NCBI GenBank assembly: GCA_024227975.1
Contig: JAAETV010000113.1
Location: forward strand, 1-27,311
Source of the DNA: Actinomycetes bacterium
GTDB taxonomy: Bacteria > Actinomycetota > Acidimicrobiia > Acidimicrobiales > SZUA-35
Direction of reading: 5' to 3'
Length of the DNA stretch: 27,311 nucleotides
This document shows, in pieces, positions 19,909 to 27,311 of this stretch. Position 1 is the first letter of the stretch, and the number at the start of each line of letters is the position of its first letter. A model generated the notes under the pieces. The model was not told where the DNA came from. It was given only the letters and a program-made list of their open reading frames with translations, and made no database searches. The position numbers were made by a program, and so were the translations under genes.

Positions 19909-22900
19909 TTGCGTTTCTCGCTGCTCGGGCCACTCGAGGTTCTCACGGGCGACACACAACTGGAGGTCGCAGGCAGGAAGCAACAGCTGATCTTGACCGC
20001 GCTCATTCTGGCCCGAGCCAATGTGGTCTCGGCTGACCGTTTGATCACCCTGATCTGGGGTGACCAGCTCCCGACGAAACCCTCGCAGACCCTCCGCTCG
20101 TATGTCTCCCATCTACGTCGGACTCTCGACCCCGAGCGCCAAGCAGGTGCCCGATCTGGTCTCCTGGTCACGAAGTCGCCTGGATATCTCCTCGACACCG
20201 CTTCTGCCAATGTCGATGTCTTTGACTTCGAGAATCGCTCGACGAGGGCCGATCGCTACCTGGCGGTTGGGCGTTTCGAGGCCACTTTTGCCGAGACAAA
20301 GGGCGCCATTGACCTCTGGCGATCCGACGACCTGGTCGACAGTCCACTCGTGCACTTCTCCGGCGAGCGGGAACGGCTGGTTGAGCTACGCCTCCACACG
20401 GTCGGAGTCGGCTTCGATGCCATGCTCGGAGCTGGACGCCACCGTGAAGCAATACCCGACTTGAGGCGACTAGTCGAGCGTGAGCCATTGAGGGAACACC
20501 CTCGATCTCAGCTGATGTTGGCCCTCCATCGGTCCGGTCGTTCGGCCGAGGCCGTTGACGTCTACCACGCCGGCCATCGGATATTGATCGAGGAGACCGG
20601 GTTCGACCCATCGACCCTTCTGCGTGAGCTCGAGGCCAGGATCTTGGCCAATGATCCAGATCTCGATTGGCGCGGGCCCGAGCCCCTTGGTGACACCAAC
20701 CGTGATCGGTCTATTGCATCGATCGAGACTGCGCCCTCCGCATGGTCGGTGGGGCGCGAGAAGGAGGTAGCCCTCATCGTCGACGCCATCTCGCCTCCGG
20801 TCGGCGAGTTGGTGGTGATGACCGGAGAGCCTGGTATCGGCAAGACCCGTCTGGCCGAGCTTGCTGCTGGTCAAGCCGGTGAACGGGGGATGCTCAGTGC
20901 CTGGGGTCATTGTTACCAGGGGGCAAGGTCAGCGACTTTGGCTCCATGGAGAGCCGCCCTGGCAATGATGACGGAGCATCTCGATGACCATTGCCTACAC
21001 GATCTCGGCTACCTTCGGGCCGCCCAGCTGGGTCAGCTGGTGCCGGAGTTGGCCGCCCGAGTCGGGGTCGAACCGATCGAGACAGGTGATCCACAGGCCC
21101 TCCAAGAGGCCATCGTTCAGTTCATCCGCCATCTCATCAAGGAACAGCCTCTACTCCTTTGCTTCGAAGACCTACATTGGGCTGACCCGGCCTCGGTATG
21201 GCTCCTCGTGCATCTCCTTCCTCAGGTGCGAGGGCTCCCCTTTGCCACTGTCGCCACCTGGAGAGATACCGATCCGACCTCAGACGAGCTGCAAACGGCC
21301 CTCGTCGAGTTGGCCAAGCAAGGCCCCGACCACCGTCTCCGTCTCACCGGCTTCGACGTGGATGCCGTGGCCGACCTCTGGGCCGGGATCAGGGGTCAAC
21401 CGGGTTCACCGAGTGCAGTGGCAGAGCTTCAGGCCCGAACCGAGGGTAATCCCCTCTTCGTTACCGAGCTCCTACGTCCGCCGATCGGGGCGCCGCCAGA
21501 GATGTCGCCCGCTCCGTCAGCCCAACTCTCAGGAGCGGTATCAACCACCACCATCAATGATGTGATCGAAGCTCGTCTGGCCCAGCTGCCCGAGGGATGC
21601 GATGAGTTGTTGACGATCTGTGCCCTGAGCCCAGATAGTGCAACCCCAGAGCTTCTCAGTCAGGTTCTGGGCCAGGACGGTGATCATGTCATCGACCAGA
21701 TTGACTCGCTGCTGGCCGCTGGCCTCATTGTCGACATGTCTCCACCGGCTCCAACGTTGAAAGTGCGTCATTCCGTCATCGCCGACAATCTGACCGGACG
21801 CCTCTCCGAAGCTCGCAAGGCTCAGCTCCACACCCAGATTGCCGAGTCCCTCCGCCAGCTCAAAGCGCCGGCTGGCCCTCTGGCTCATCACTTCCTCAGC
21901 GGCCTCGCCCAGGATCCGAAGGTGGTAGCCCAGGCCGCCCTCGATGCCGCTGTCGATAGCTCGGCTCTTCACGATCACCTCGGTGCAATTGATCTGGTGG
22001 AGCGAGGACTCAGCGCACTCAAACGAGATGATGACGATCTGCTGCGGGCTCGACTCATGATCGTCCTGGCTGTGGAGCACAAGCACCAGGAGCATTTCAA
22101 CCAGGCGCATTCCGCTGCCCTGGAAGGGTTTGCCCTGGCGCGCCGACAAGGTGATCTGGATCTGATGGTGGCGGCGACCATGGTGTTCTGTGGGTTCAGG
22201 GCCGCTGACGTTCACTATGGGGTGGAGTGGCTCGGCTACTGGAACCCACCGGGGCCCGCTCTCGAGATCCTGGATGTCTGCCTGGACGAGTTGGGTCCCT
22301 GTCACCAAAGGGTCTTCTGCCTTGTGGCCCGAGCGGATCAGTTCATTGGTGACTATTTCGATGAGGACGACCTGTTCGCAACCCTGGACGAGGCGGTGGC
22401 CCTCGCTCGCAAACTCGATGATCCCGTCCTGCTCTCGACAACCCTCCGCCACGACCTTCTGGCCCGTGAACGGTATCTGTCGGTTGCTGAGCGCCGAGAG
22501 CTGCTAGACGAAGGGCTGGCTGCGGTTGGCTCTGAGATGCACCCCCAGCGAGAACTGGTCGGCAACCGGGATGCGTTCGTCCTGTGCCTCGATGAGGAGG
22601 ACCTCGACGCAGCGGTGGCCCACGTTGATGGAGCCATCACCTGTACTCGTGGCACCGATGATCCGACGCTCGAGATGTTGGCCGAGTCGATGTCGATCGC
22701 TCTCGACCTCTACCAGGGCAACTTCGATGAAGTCGAAGCAGCGCTACATGGCACCATGGCCCGATTCGGAGGAGTGGGCAATGCGGCCCTCGATCTGTTC
22801 GGGATCCAACTGGCTGTACTCCAGCGCGAGCGCGGAGAGCTGGCAGAGGTGGAATCATTGCTCCAATGGAAGCTCTCTGGCTACCCGAGCGGGGCCTATG

Positions 22901-23424
22901 GGATACCACTTGCCCTCGTGATGGCTGAACAGGGCAACGAGGAAGGTGCCCGTGTCGTACTGGACGAGTTCGGCTCCACGAGCTCGACAATGAGGTCCGA
23001 GACCGTCGTCCAGTTCATGACTCCGGCCTTCGCAACCGAGTTGGCTGTGACCCTCGACGATCGAGAAATGGCAGCTATGTTGTATCCGGCCATGGCCATG
23101 GCCGCGGGTCGGACGGTGGCGATGTTCAGTGGCATCGCGATGTTCGGTAGTGGCTCGTACTATCTCGGTCGGCTGGCCACCATGCTCGGGTTGTACGACG
23201 ATGCCCATGCCCATCTCCTGCTGGCCGAAAGGCAGCACCGCTCAGCAGCCGCCAAGCCCTATCTCTTGCGGGGTGAACTGGCCAGAGCCGAACTGGCAGG
23301 CCTCGTGGACCGAGACAGAGCTGGGCTCGAGCATCTGGAGCGAGCAGAGCGACTAGGAGCCGAGCTTGGCATGGATTGGTTTGTGGCTGCCCACCGGCTT
23401 CGCGTTGCGACCAGCCGCCGATAG
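19909..23424 (+). CDS. BTAD-AAA ATPase transcriptional regulator (AfsR/SARP-like, 1171 aa)
   Basis: A large signal-transducing regulator. Residues 1-95 form an OmpR/SARP winged-helix domain (RFSLLGPLEV...SYVSHLRRTLDP...GYLLD). Residues 100-250 are the BTAD domain, ending in the typical LIEETGFDPSTLLRELEARIL. An AAA/STAND ATPase follows with Walker A GEPGIGKT (306-313) and Walker B LLLCFEDLHWAD (415-426), then a long alpha-solenoid/TPR-like region (about 650-1165). There is no C-terminal LuxR HTH. It should bind DNA as an ATP-gated activator. The start is TTG at 19909, directly before RFSLLGPLEV; GGGG lies about 8 nt upstream. It sits 84 nt after cobT. No biosynthetic gene cluster lies next to it, so its targets are unknown. 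Confidence 0.85.
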   Translation: MRFSLLGPLEVLTGDTQLEVAGRKQQLILTALILARANVVSADRLITLIWGDQLPTKPSQTLRSYVSHLRRTLDPERQAGARSGLLVTKSPGYLLDTASANVDVFDFENRSTRADRYLAVGRFEATFAETKGAIDLWRSDDLVDSPLVHFSGERERLVELRLHTVGVGFDAMLGAGRHREAIPDLRRLVEREPLREHPRSQLMLALHRSGRSAEAVDVYHAGHRILIEETGFDPSTLLRELEARILANDPDLDWRGPEPLGDTNRDRSIASIETAPSAWSVGREKEVALIVDAISPPVGELVVMTGEPGIGKTRLAELAAGQAGERGMLSAWGHCYQGARSATLAPWRAALAMMTEHLDDHCLHDLGYLRAAQLGQLVPELAARVGVEPIETGDPQALQEAIVQFIRHLIKEQPLLLCFEDLHWADPASVWLLVHLLPQVRGLPFATVATWRDTDPTSDELQTALVELAKQGPDHRLRLTGFDVDAVADLWAGIRGQPGSPSAVAELQARTEGNPLFVTELLRPPIGAPPEMSPAPSAQLSGAVSTTTINDVIEARLAQLPEGCDELLTICALSPDSATPELLSQVLGQDGDHVIDQIDSLLAAGLIVDMSPPAPTLKVRHSVIADNLTGRLSEARKAQLHTQIAESLRQLKAPAGPLAHHFLSGLAQDPKVVAQAALDAAVDSSALHDHLGAIDLVERGLSALKRDDDDLLRARLMIVLAVEHKHQEHFNQAHSAALEGFALARRQGDLDLMVAATMVFCGFRAADVHYGVEWLGYWNPPGPALEILDVCLDELGPCHQRVFCLVARADQFIGDYFDEDDLFATLDEAVALARKLDDPVLLSTTLRHDLLARERYLSVAERRELLDEGLAAVGSEMHPQRELVGNRDAFVLCLDEEDLDAAVAHVDGAITCTRGTDDPTLEMLAESMSIALDLYQGNFDEVEAALHGTMARFGGVGNAALDLFGIQLAVLQRERGELAEVESLLQWKLSGYPSGAYGIPLALVMAEQGNEEGARVVLDEFGSTSSTMRSETVVQFMTPAFATELAVTLDDREMAAMLYPAMAMAAGRTVAMFSGIAMFGSGSYYLGRLATMLGLYDDAHAHLLLAERQHRSAAAKPYLLRGELARAELAGLVDRDRAGLEHLERAERLGAELGMDWFVAAHRLRVATSRR

Positions 23425-23658
23425 CACCGCGGCCCCAATCCAGCGAAGACCAAAGGGCGCTCTGGTTCCCTCTTCCTTGCACCCTCTAGCCTTCGCAGAA
23501 ACAATCTTGTCAGATGAAGGTTGAGGAAAGGTTGGGTCCTGCCCTCGGGCAAAAAGTTCTGGCCTCGCGGTGAAACTCTGGGTAATACGGCCTACCGTTG
23601 GACTCCGGTGAACGGGCGTCCTGAGTTGAATGGAACGGTCAAGACGGTTGGAGCATCG
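23425..23658. other. Intergenic stretch between the BTAD regulator and the methyltransferase
   Basis: About 230 bp with no convincing gene. A TAGCCT (23487-23492) and a TACCGT (23593-23598) could be -10 elements; the latter lies 9 nt before an in-frame GTG (23608), which is an alternative methyltransferase start. TGCCC-tc-GGGCA followed by AAAAA is a minor palindrome. Nothing else stands out. Confidence 0.4.
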
Positions 23659-24435
23659 GTGATCGAGCACTATTCGTCCCAACAGGCCCAGAGCTTTGGT
23701 GAGGACCCGTCGCTCTACGACCGGTTTCGTCCCAGCTATCCCCGGGAGTTGATGGAATCCGTCGTGGCCGAGACGGCCGATCTTCCGGCGCTCGAGATCG
23801 GGGCCGGGACCGGCAAGGCGACTCGGGCCCTGTTGGCTCTGGGGAAGGCGGTCCACGCTTTGGAGCCCGACCGGCGTATGGCATCGGTTCTCGAGGTGAA
23901 CTGTGCTGACAGTGCTATCAGCGTCGAGTACGCGACCCTCGAGACGGCCAGTCTTCCCCCTTCGAGCTACGACCTCGCTGTTGCTGCTCAGTCCTGGCAT
24001 TGGGTCGACCCCGACATCGGCTATGACCTGGTCGGTGATGCTCTGGTCGAAGGTGGTGTGTTGGCCTTGATCTGGCATCACCCGTCACACCATCAGGGCA
24101 TGTTCGGTGCGGCCTTGACCCATCTCTATCGACGGCTGGCACCATCGATCGCTATCCCCTTTCCCGGCAGCAAGGCCTCGGATTATGACCCCACGACGGA
24201 GCCATTCTCAGCGACGAAGCGATTCCGGACGTGGTCAAGGGTCGAGCATCGGTGGCAGCGTCGTCTCGACGCTGCTGGTCTGATCGGTTGGCTGTGTTCG
24301 AGCTCAGAACATCGACTGTTGGAGTTGGAGGAGCGGGCCGAGCTGATGACCGGGGTTGCAGCCCTGATCGCCGAATTCGATCATGAGGTGTCCATCAACA
24401 TGACCACGGTTGCCCACTTGGCGTACCGGGTCTAG
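23659..24435 (+). CDS. Class I SAM-dependent methyltransferase (Methyltransf_11-like)
   Basis: A 258-aa methyltransferase. The N-terminus SFGEDPSLYDRFRPSYPREL is the usual opening of this actinobacterial group. The SAM motif LEIGAGTGKATRALL follows (about residues 44-58), then the acidic residue in ALEPD and the SWHWVDPD motif (about 112-119). Substrate unknown. The start chosen is GTG at 23659 with GGAG (23650-23653) 5 nt upstream; the frame is open to 23521 and GTG at 23608 is an alternative, but the upstream residues do not look conserved. It stands alone between the regulator and a small ORF. Confidence 0.75.
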   Translation: MIEHYSSQQAQSFGEDPSLYDRFRPSYPRELMESVVAETADLPALEIGAGTGKATRALLALGKAVHALEPDRRMASVLEVNCADSAISVEYATLETASLPPSSYDLAVAAQSWHWVDPDIGYDLVGDALVEGGVLALIWHHPSHHQGMFGAALTHLYRRLAPSIAIPFPGSKASDYDPTTEPFSATKRFRTWSRVEHRWQRRLDAAGLIGWLCSSSEHRLLELEERAELMTGVAALIAEFDHEVSINMTTVAHLAYRV

Positions 24436-24501
24436 ACGCCAAACGGGTGCCCTCACCGCTGACGATCTCAGGTTTTCGACTGGTGGGCCGATACCTGGAA
24501 G

Positions 24502-24684
24502 GTGAGCAGCGCACTTCAGTCCTCGCCCTCAACCATCGTCCCCCGGTCACGACGAGTCGGGCTCCGAATGAGCTGTGTCGATTGTGAAGTCGCATGGACC
24601 GGACGAGCTGACTCCTCATGCTGGGTTTGTGACGGGCCGGGCGTTCCCGGTCCGCCCCCGTCGATCTATCCCGATATCGACTAG
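24502..24684 (+). CDS. Possible small Zn-ribbon protein (60 aa, or 38 aa from internal ATG)
   Basis: The ORF holds two CxxC knuckles in a compact frame: MSCVDCEVAW, then SSCWVCDGPG 10 residues on, followed by a Pro-rich tail. This spacing is that of a small zinc ribbon. The start is either GTG at 24502 (after GGAAG, which is too close) or ATG at 24568 with no clear RBS. A strong hairpin (24634-24653) lies within the coding part, which could instead make this a terminator region. Without homologs it stays tentative; if real, it would bind one Zn ion and perhaps act as a protein- or RNA-contact module. Confidence 0.4.
   Translation: MSSALQSSPSTIVPRSRRVGLRMSCVDCEVAWTGRADSSCWVCDGPGVPGPPPSIYPDID
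24634..24653 (+). terminator. Hairpin GGGCCGGG-cgtt-CCCGGTCC
   Basis: An 8-bp stem with one G-T wobble and a 4-nt loop, about 200 nt after the methyltransferase stop and before the convergent crotonase end. It could end the methyltransferase or small-ORF transcript. No T-tract. Confidence 0.4.
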
Positions 24685-24727
24685 TGAGCGGGGTGCTCTA
24701 GCCGATTGCCCGCCCCGTCAGAGTCGA

Positions 24728-25534
24728 TCAGGACTCACTGGTTTCTGGGACCCAGGGAGCGTCCTTGCGTTCCCGGAAGGCGGCGATACCGGCACTGGCC
24801 TCTTCTGACTGGAACAGTTCTCGGGAACGGACTGAGGTCCATTCGAAGGCAGCATCGCGGTCCATGTCGGGGACTCTGAACACCAGATCCTTGGATGCGG
24901 CCAGCGCCTGTGGCCCGCCTCGCACCACCATCGACAAGTAGCGATCGACGGCTGCGTCGAGATCGTCGGGGGCGGCGACGGCATTGATGAGGCCGACCTC
25001 GGCCGCCCGGGCCGGGGTGATGCGATCGCCGGTCAAGAACAGCTCCAATGCATCGGCGCGCCTCATCTTGGGCAGGCAGACCACTGAGATCACGGCCGGG
25101 GCGACCCCGATACGGACCTCGGTGAATCCGATCTTGGCGTCATCGCGCATGATCGAGATGTCGCACACCGCAACCAATCCGACCCCGCCCCCGGTGGCAT
25201 GGCCGTTGATCTTGCCGATGACGGGCTTGGGCGAGTCGAGGATCATGTTGAACACATCGACGAAGCTCCGTCGGACCTCGGTCTTGGCTACTCCGGGAGC
25301 GGTGGCCTTGAGATCGGCGCCAGCACAGAATGTGTTGCCGTTGTTCGTCAACATCACCACTCGGGCGTTGTCGTCGGCAATAGCTTGGTCGAGGTTGTCG
25401 CCCAGGCTGTTCACCAGCACATCCGAGAGGCTGTTTTTGCGCTCCGGCATGTTCAGCGTGATGGTGGCTACGCCGTTCGAGACCTCGTAGATCGTGGGTT
25501 CAGCGCTGCTTTCGGGGGTGGAGGTGTTGACCAT
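24728..25534 (-). CDS. Enoyl-CoA hydratase/isomerase family protein (methylglutaconyl-CoA hydratase-like)
   Basis: A 268-aa crotonase. The oxyanion-hole segments are FCAGADLKA (69-77) and NGHATGGGVGL (110-120). The first catalytic Glu of mitochondrial crotonase (GGGCEL) is Gly here (GGGVGL, G119), while the second is kept as E139 in FTEVRIGVAPAVIS. This GGGVGL plus TEVRxGxxPAxIS pattern is shared with AUH/LiuC methylglutaconyl-CoA hydratases of leucine degradation, which is the best guess. The ATG at 25534 is chosen; 25546 is an alternative, and CATGCT 7 nt upstream may be a leaderless -10. The frame continues upstream across the HIT gene start, which is not used. It is divergent from the HIT gene. 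Confidence 0.85.
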   Translation of the reverse strand: MVNTSTPESSAEPTIYEVSNGVATITLNMPERKNSLSDVLVNSLGDNLDQAIADDNARVVMLTNNGNTFCAGADLKATAPGVAKTEVRRSFVDVFNMILDSPKPVIGKINGHATGGGVGLVAVCDISIMRDDAKIGFTEVRIGVAPAVISVVCLPKMRRADALELFLTGDRITPARAAEVGLINAVAAPDDLDAAVDRYLSMVVRGGPQALAASKDLVFRVPDMDRDAAFEWTSVRSRELFQSEEASAGIAAFRERKDAPWVPETSES

Positions 25535-25601
25535 GGGCCCCAGCATGGCCGCTGGTCGACGGTCGGTCGAGCCAGGAGCAGCATCGACGCTCTCCAGCTC
25601 G

Positions 25602-25607
25602 TAGCCT
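25602..25607 (+). promoter_or_regulatory. Leaderless promoter -10 (TAGCCT) of the HIT gene
   Basis: TAGCCT lies exactly 6 nt (six C) before the ATG at 25614. No Shine-Dalgarno sequence is present. Confidence 0.6.
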
Positions 25608-25613
25608 CCCCCC

Positions 25614-26048
25614 ATGGCTTCGATCTTCACCCGAATCATTGCTGGCGAGATCCCTGGTCGTTTGGTCTGGGCCGATGACACCTGTGTGGTGATGGTCGAC
25701 ATCCGCCCCTTGCATGAAGGTCACTGTCTGGTCATCCCCCGAGCCGAGGTTGACCACTGGATCGATCTCGCTCCCGAGGAGGGCTCTCACCTGATGGAGG
25801 TGGCTGGCCATGTGGGTCGAGCCCAGCACGAGGCCTTTGCCTGCGGTCGGATCGGGATGATGATCGCCGGATTCGAAGTGCCCCACACCCATGTCCATGT
25901 CGTACCCATCGATGACATGGGTGACCTCGATTTTCGCAACGCCGACCCGTCGGTCGACGCCGCTGAGCTGGATCGGGTGGCCAACCGCCTCCGCCAGCAG
26001 CTGAGCGACCATGGTCATGGGGAGGCGGTCAGCCGGGCCTCGGCCTGA
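25614..26048 (+). CDS. HIT-family nucleotide hydrolase
   Basis: A 144-aa histidine-triad protein with the motif HTHVHVVP at 91-98 (catalytic His in the triad) and the N-terminal IFTRIIAGEIP of the Hint/HIT branch. It should hydrolyse AMP-linked compounds such as adenosine phosphoramidates or dinucleoside polyphosphates in the cytosol. The start is ATG at 25614 with a leaderless promoter. It is followed 48 nt later by the GNAT gene on the same strand, with a weak GTCGA/TCGAC stem between. Confidence 0.9.
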   Translation: MASIFTRIIAGEIPGRLVWADDTCVVMVDIRPLHEGHCLVIPRAEVDHWIDLAPEEGSHLMEVAGHVGRAQHEAFACGRIGMMIAGFEVPHTHVHVVPIDDMGDLDFRNADPSVDAAELDRVANRLRQQLSDHGHGEAVSRASA

Positions 26049-26096
26049 AGTCGAAACTCTCTCGACAGGGGTCGAACGGTCGGCTTGAGTCTTGGG

Positions 26097-27131
26097 GTGA
26101 GCATCACCGTCACCCAGATCAACTCACCCGGCGATCAGCCGGAGGACTTTCAGGCCCTCGTCGAGGTCTGCCACGCCGATCGTGCCGTCCGGAATCCTGA
26201 CGACCCTCCGAGCAGCCCAGCCGAGATTGCCGCTGACGTGTTCGTTCGTGCCCCTGGTTGCAAGGGTGTGGTCTTCGTAGCCCGTATCGATGGGGTGGCG
26301 GCGGGAGCGGCTTGGACCTTCACCGAATCCGAGCCGGGAGATGAGAACCAAGTCTCGTTCGTCGAGGTCTTGGTCAACCCCCGCCTCAAACGACAAGGGG
26401 TGGCAACCTCCCTGTTGCAACAGGTCGTCCCCAGCCTGATCCAACTGGGGCAGAACTCGATTGTGGCCTATGTCTGCGCTGAGGTGGCTCATGAAGCGGG
26501 GGTCGCTTTGTGCGAGAAGTTGGGTCTCACGCCGCGTTTGGAGGAGCGATGCTCACGGGTCGATGTTGGCCAGATCGACGAGGAGCTGATGGCATCGTGG
26601 ATTGCCGATGCTGTGGTCAGGGCCGAGGGGTACCGGTTGGAGCAATGGGAGGGGGTGTGCCCTGAGCCCTTGGCCCAGCCGTGGTCGGAGGCGGTGGCAG
26701 CCATGGAAGATGAGCCGACCGATGAGCTCGATCTCAATCTGTTCACCAGAACCGTCGACGAGCAACGAGAGCTCGATGAGGGGCGTCGATCCTCGGGCTA
26801 TGGCCTGTACCGGAGCTTGGTCCTCTCACCCGTGGGAGAGGCGGCCGCGATGTCGATGATGCTCGTGCACCGTGACCGACCCCAGATTGGCCACCAGGGT
26901 GACACTGGCGTGCTGGCTGCCCACCGGGGAAAGCGAATCGGTAGGTGGGTCAAGGCCGTCAACTACCAGCTCGTGCGCCAAGCCCATCCTGAGCTGAGAG
27001 CGATCGAGACCTACAACGCCCAGTCGAACGCCTGGATGCTCGACATCAATGTAGCCATGGGGTTCCGCCCTCACCACCATTACACGGCCTACCAGGGCTC
27101 GATCGACGAGATGGCAGCCGCGCTGGGTTGA
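26097..27131 (+). CDS. Tandem GNAT-family N-acetyltransferase
   Basis: A 344-aa protein with two GNAT domains, like mycothiol synthase MshD in layout but without clear MshD-specific motifs. The N-terminal domain has the acetyl-CoA loop VNPRLKRQGVATSLLQ (about residues 92-107). The C-terminal domain has a second pyrophosphate-binding loop, LAAHRGKRIGRWVKA (about 275-289), followed by the usual ETYNAQSNAWML helix. It acetylates an unknown amine. The start is GTG at 26097; TTG at 26085 is four codons upstream and less likely. No clear RBS was seen, so a leaderless start is possible (TTGAGT 6 nt upstream is a poor -10). Confidence 0.8.
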   Translation: MSITVTQINSPGDQPEDFQALVEVCHADRAVRNPDDPPSSPAEIAADVFVRAPGCKGVVFVARIDGVAAGAAWTFTESEPGDENQVSFVEVLVNPRLKRQGVATSLLQQVVPSLIQLGQNSIVAYVCAEVAHEAGVALCEKLGLTPRLEERCSRVDVGQIDEELMASWIADAVVRAEGYRLEQWEGVCPEPLAQPWSEAVAAMEDEPTDELDLNLFTRTVDEQRELDEGRRSSGYGLYRSLVLSPVGEAAAMSMMLVHRDRPQIGHQGDTGVLAAHRGKRIGRWVKAVNYQLVRQAHPELRAIETYNAQSNAWMLDINVAMGFRPHHHYTAYQGSIDEMAAALG

Positions 27132-27143
27132 GATTGTCGAGAG

Positions 27144-27149
27144 TAGGGT
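27144..27149 (+). promoter_or_regulatory. Leaderless promoter -10 (TAGGGT) of the LLM oxidoreductase gene
   Basis: TAGGGT lies 6 nt before the ATG at 27156, and no Shine-Dalgarno sequence is present. Same pattern as at the other leaderless genes of the window. Confidence 0.6.
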
Positions 27150-27155
27150 CGGTCC

Positions 27156-27311
27156 ATGACCCACGGTATCGACATTGGAACCTTCGGAGTTTGGACCAGC
27201 CTGCTCGATCTGCATCCGACGAAGCGGGTCACTGAAGTCGTAGCCGAGCTCGACCAGATGGGGTGGGGCTGCCTATGGCGTCCCGAGGCAACCGGCCGCG
27301 ATCCGATGGTG
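27156..27311 (+). CDS. LLM-class (F420-type) flavin-dependent oxidoreductase, N-terminus only
   Basis: Fifty-two codons are visible before the window ends. The peptide MTHGIDIGTFGVWTSLLDLH followed by EVVAELDQMGWGCLWRPEATGRDPM matches the first beta strand and helix of the bacterial luciferase-like (LLM) family, close to the TIGR03620-type F420-dependent group common in actinobacteria (pattern GVWT...E-x-G-h-x-x-hW-x-E-x-x-G-R). The substrate is unknown. The ATG at 27156 is fixed by the leaderless TAGGGT. The gene runs off the right edge, so domain completeness cannot be judged. Confidence 0.75.
   Translation, partial: MTHGIDIGTFGVWTSLLDLHPTKRVTEVVAELDQMGWGCLWRPEATGRDPMV

Noticed and set aside
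23536..23555. TGCCC-tc-GGGCA followed by AAAAA as a terminator
   Set aside because: The stem is only 5 bp with a 2-nt loop, and the A-tract would be a T-tract on the minus strand before, not after, the stem.
25535..25702. Upstream extension of the crotonase frame
   Set aside because: It crosses the HIT gene start and the divergent promoter; crotonases of this type are about 260-270 aa.

Overview
The window looks like chromosomal DNA of a GC-rich actinobacterium, probably Acidimicrobiia-like; that lineage guess is inference. Supporting signs are a mycothiol-type DinB isomerase family protein, an F420/LLM-type oxidoreductase start, a DUF222/13E12-type HNH endonuclease gene, a BTAD (SARP/AfsR-like) regulator, many GTG/TTG starts, an actinobacterial LexA (SOS) box and a series of apparently leaderless promoters (TAG[C/G][C/G]T placed 6-7 nt before the start codon). 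I saw no tRNA, rRNA, CRISPR array, insertion sequence or phage module.

Layout. 1-1.7 kb, minus strand: the start of a secreted protein cut by the window edge, a three-helix membrane protein, and a Leu/Val/Phe/Glu-type dehydrogenase. 1.9-5.7 kb, plus strand: an SDR with an MFE-2-like NDLGG signature, a thiolase-fold protein without the usual nucleophilic cysteine, its DUF35/OB-fold Zn-ribbon partner, a YfcE-like metallophosphoesterase and a mycothiol-dependent isomerase family protein. 5.7-8.2 kb, minus: a dimethylglycine/sarcosine dehydrogenase-like flavoprotein fused to a GcvT folate domain. 8.3-10.5 kb, plus: an FKBP prolyl isomerase and a Ser/Thr kinase with a polytopic membrane domain. 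10.5-11.8 kb: a Tam-like methyltransferase and a hotdog thioesterase, divergently transcribed from facing leaderless promoters. 11.8-13.4 kb: a structured leader, a 28-residue hydrophobic peptide gene and a DAO-family flavoprotein. 13.6-16.3 kb: an MDR/CurA-like reductase, a frameshifted DUF222-HNH endonuclease gene under an SOS promoter, and YggT. 16.3-19.8 kb: a stand-alone AceE-like thiamine-diphosphate E1 enzyme divergent from cobT. 19.9-23.4 kb: a 1171-residue BTAD-AAA regulator preceded by tandem TCGAG-containing repeats. 23.6-27.3 kb: a methyltransferase, a possible tiny Zn-ribbon protein, a crotonase, a HIT hydrolase, a tandem GNAT acetyltransferase and the start of an LLM oxidoreductase.

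How the genes fit together. Most are catabolic or housekeeping. Two loose themes appear: acyl-CoA/branched-chain degradation (SDR, thiolase-like/DUF35, LeuDH, LiuC-like crotonase) and methylated-amine degradation (DMGDH-like, DAO-like, betainyl-CoA-thioesterase-like). The least ordinary parts are non-coding: the LexA-box promoter with a 16-bp palindrome in its leader ahead of a broken HNH gene, the RBS-sequestering stem ahead of the 28-aa hydrophobic peptide, the tandem repeats at the BTAD regulator, and the recurrent leaderless promoter motif.
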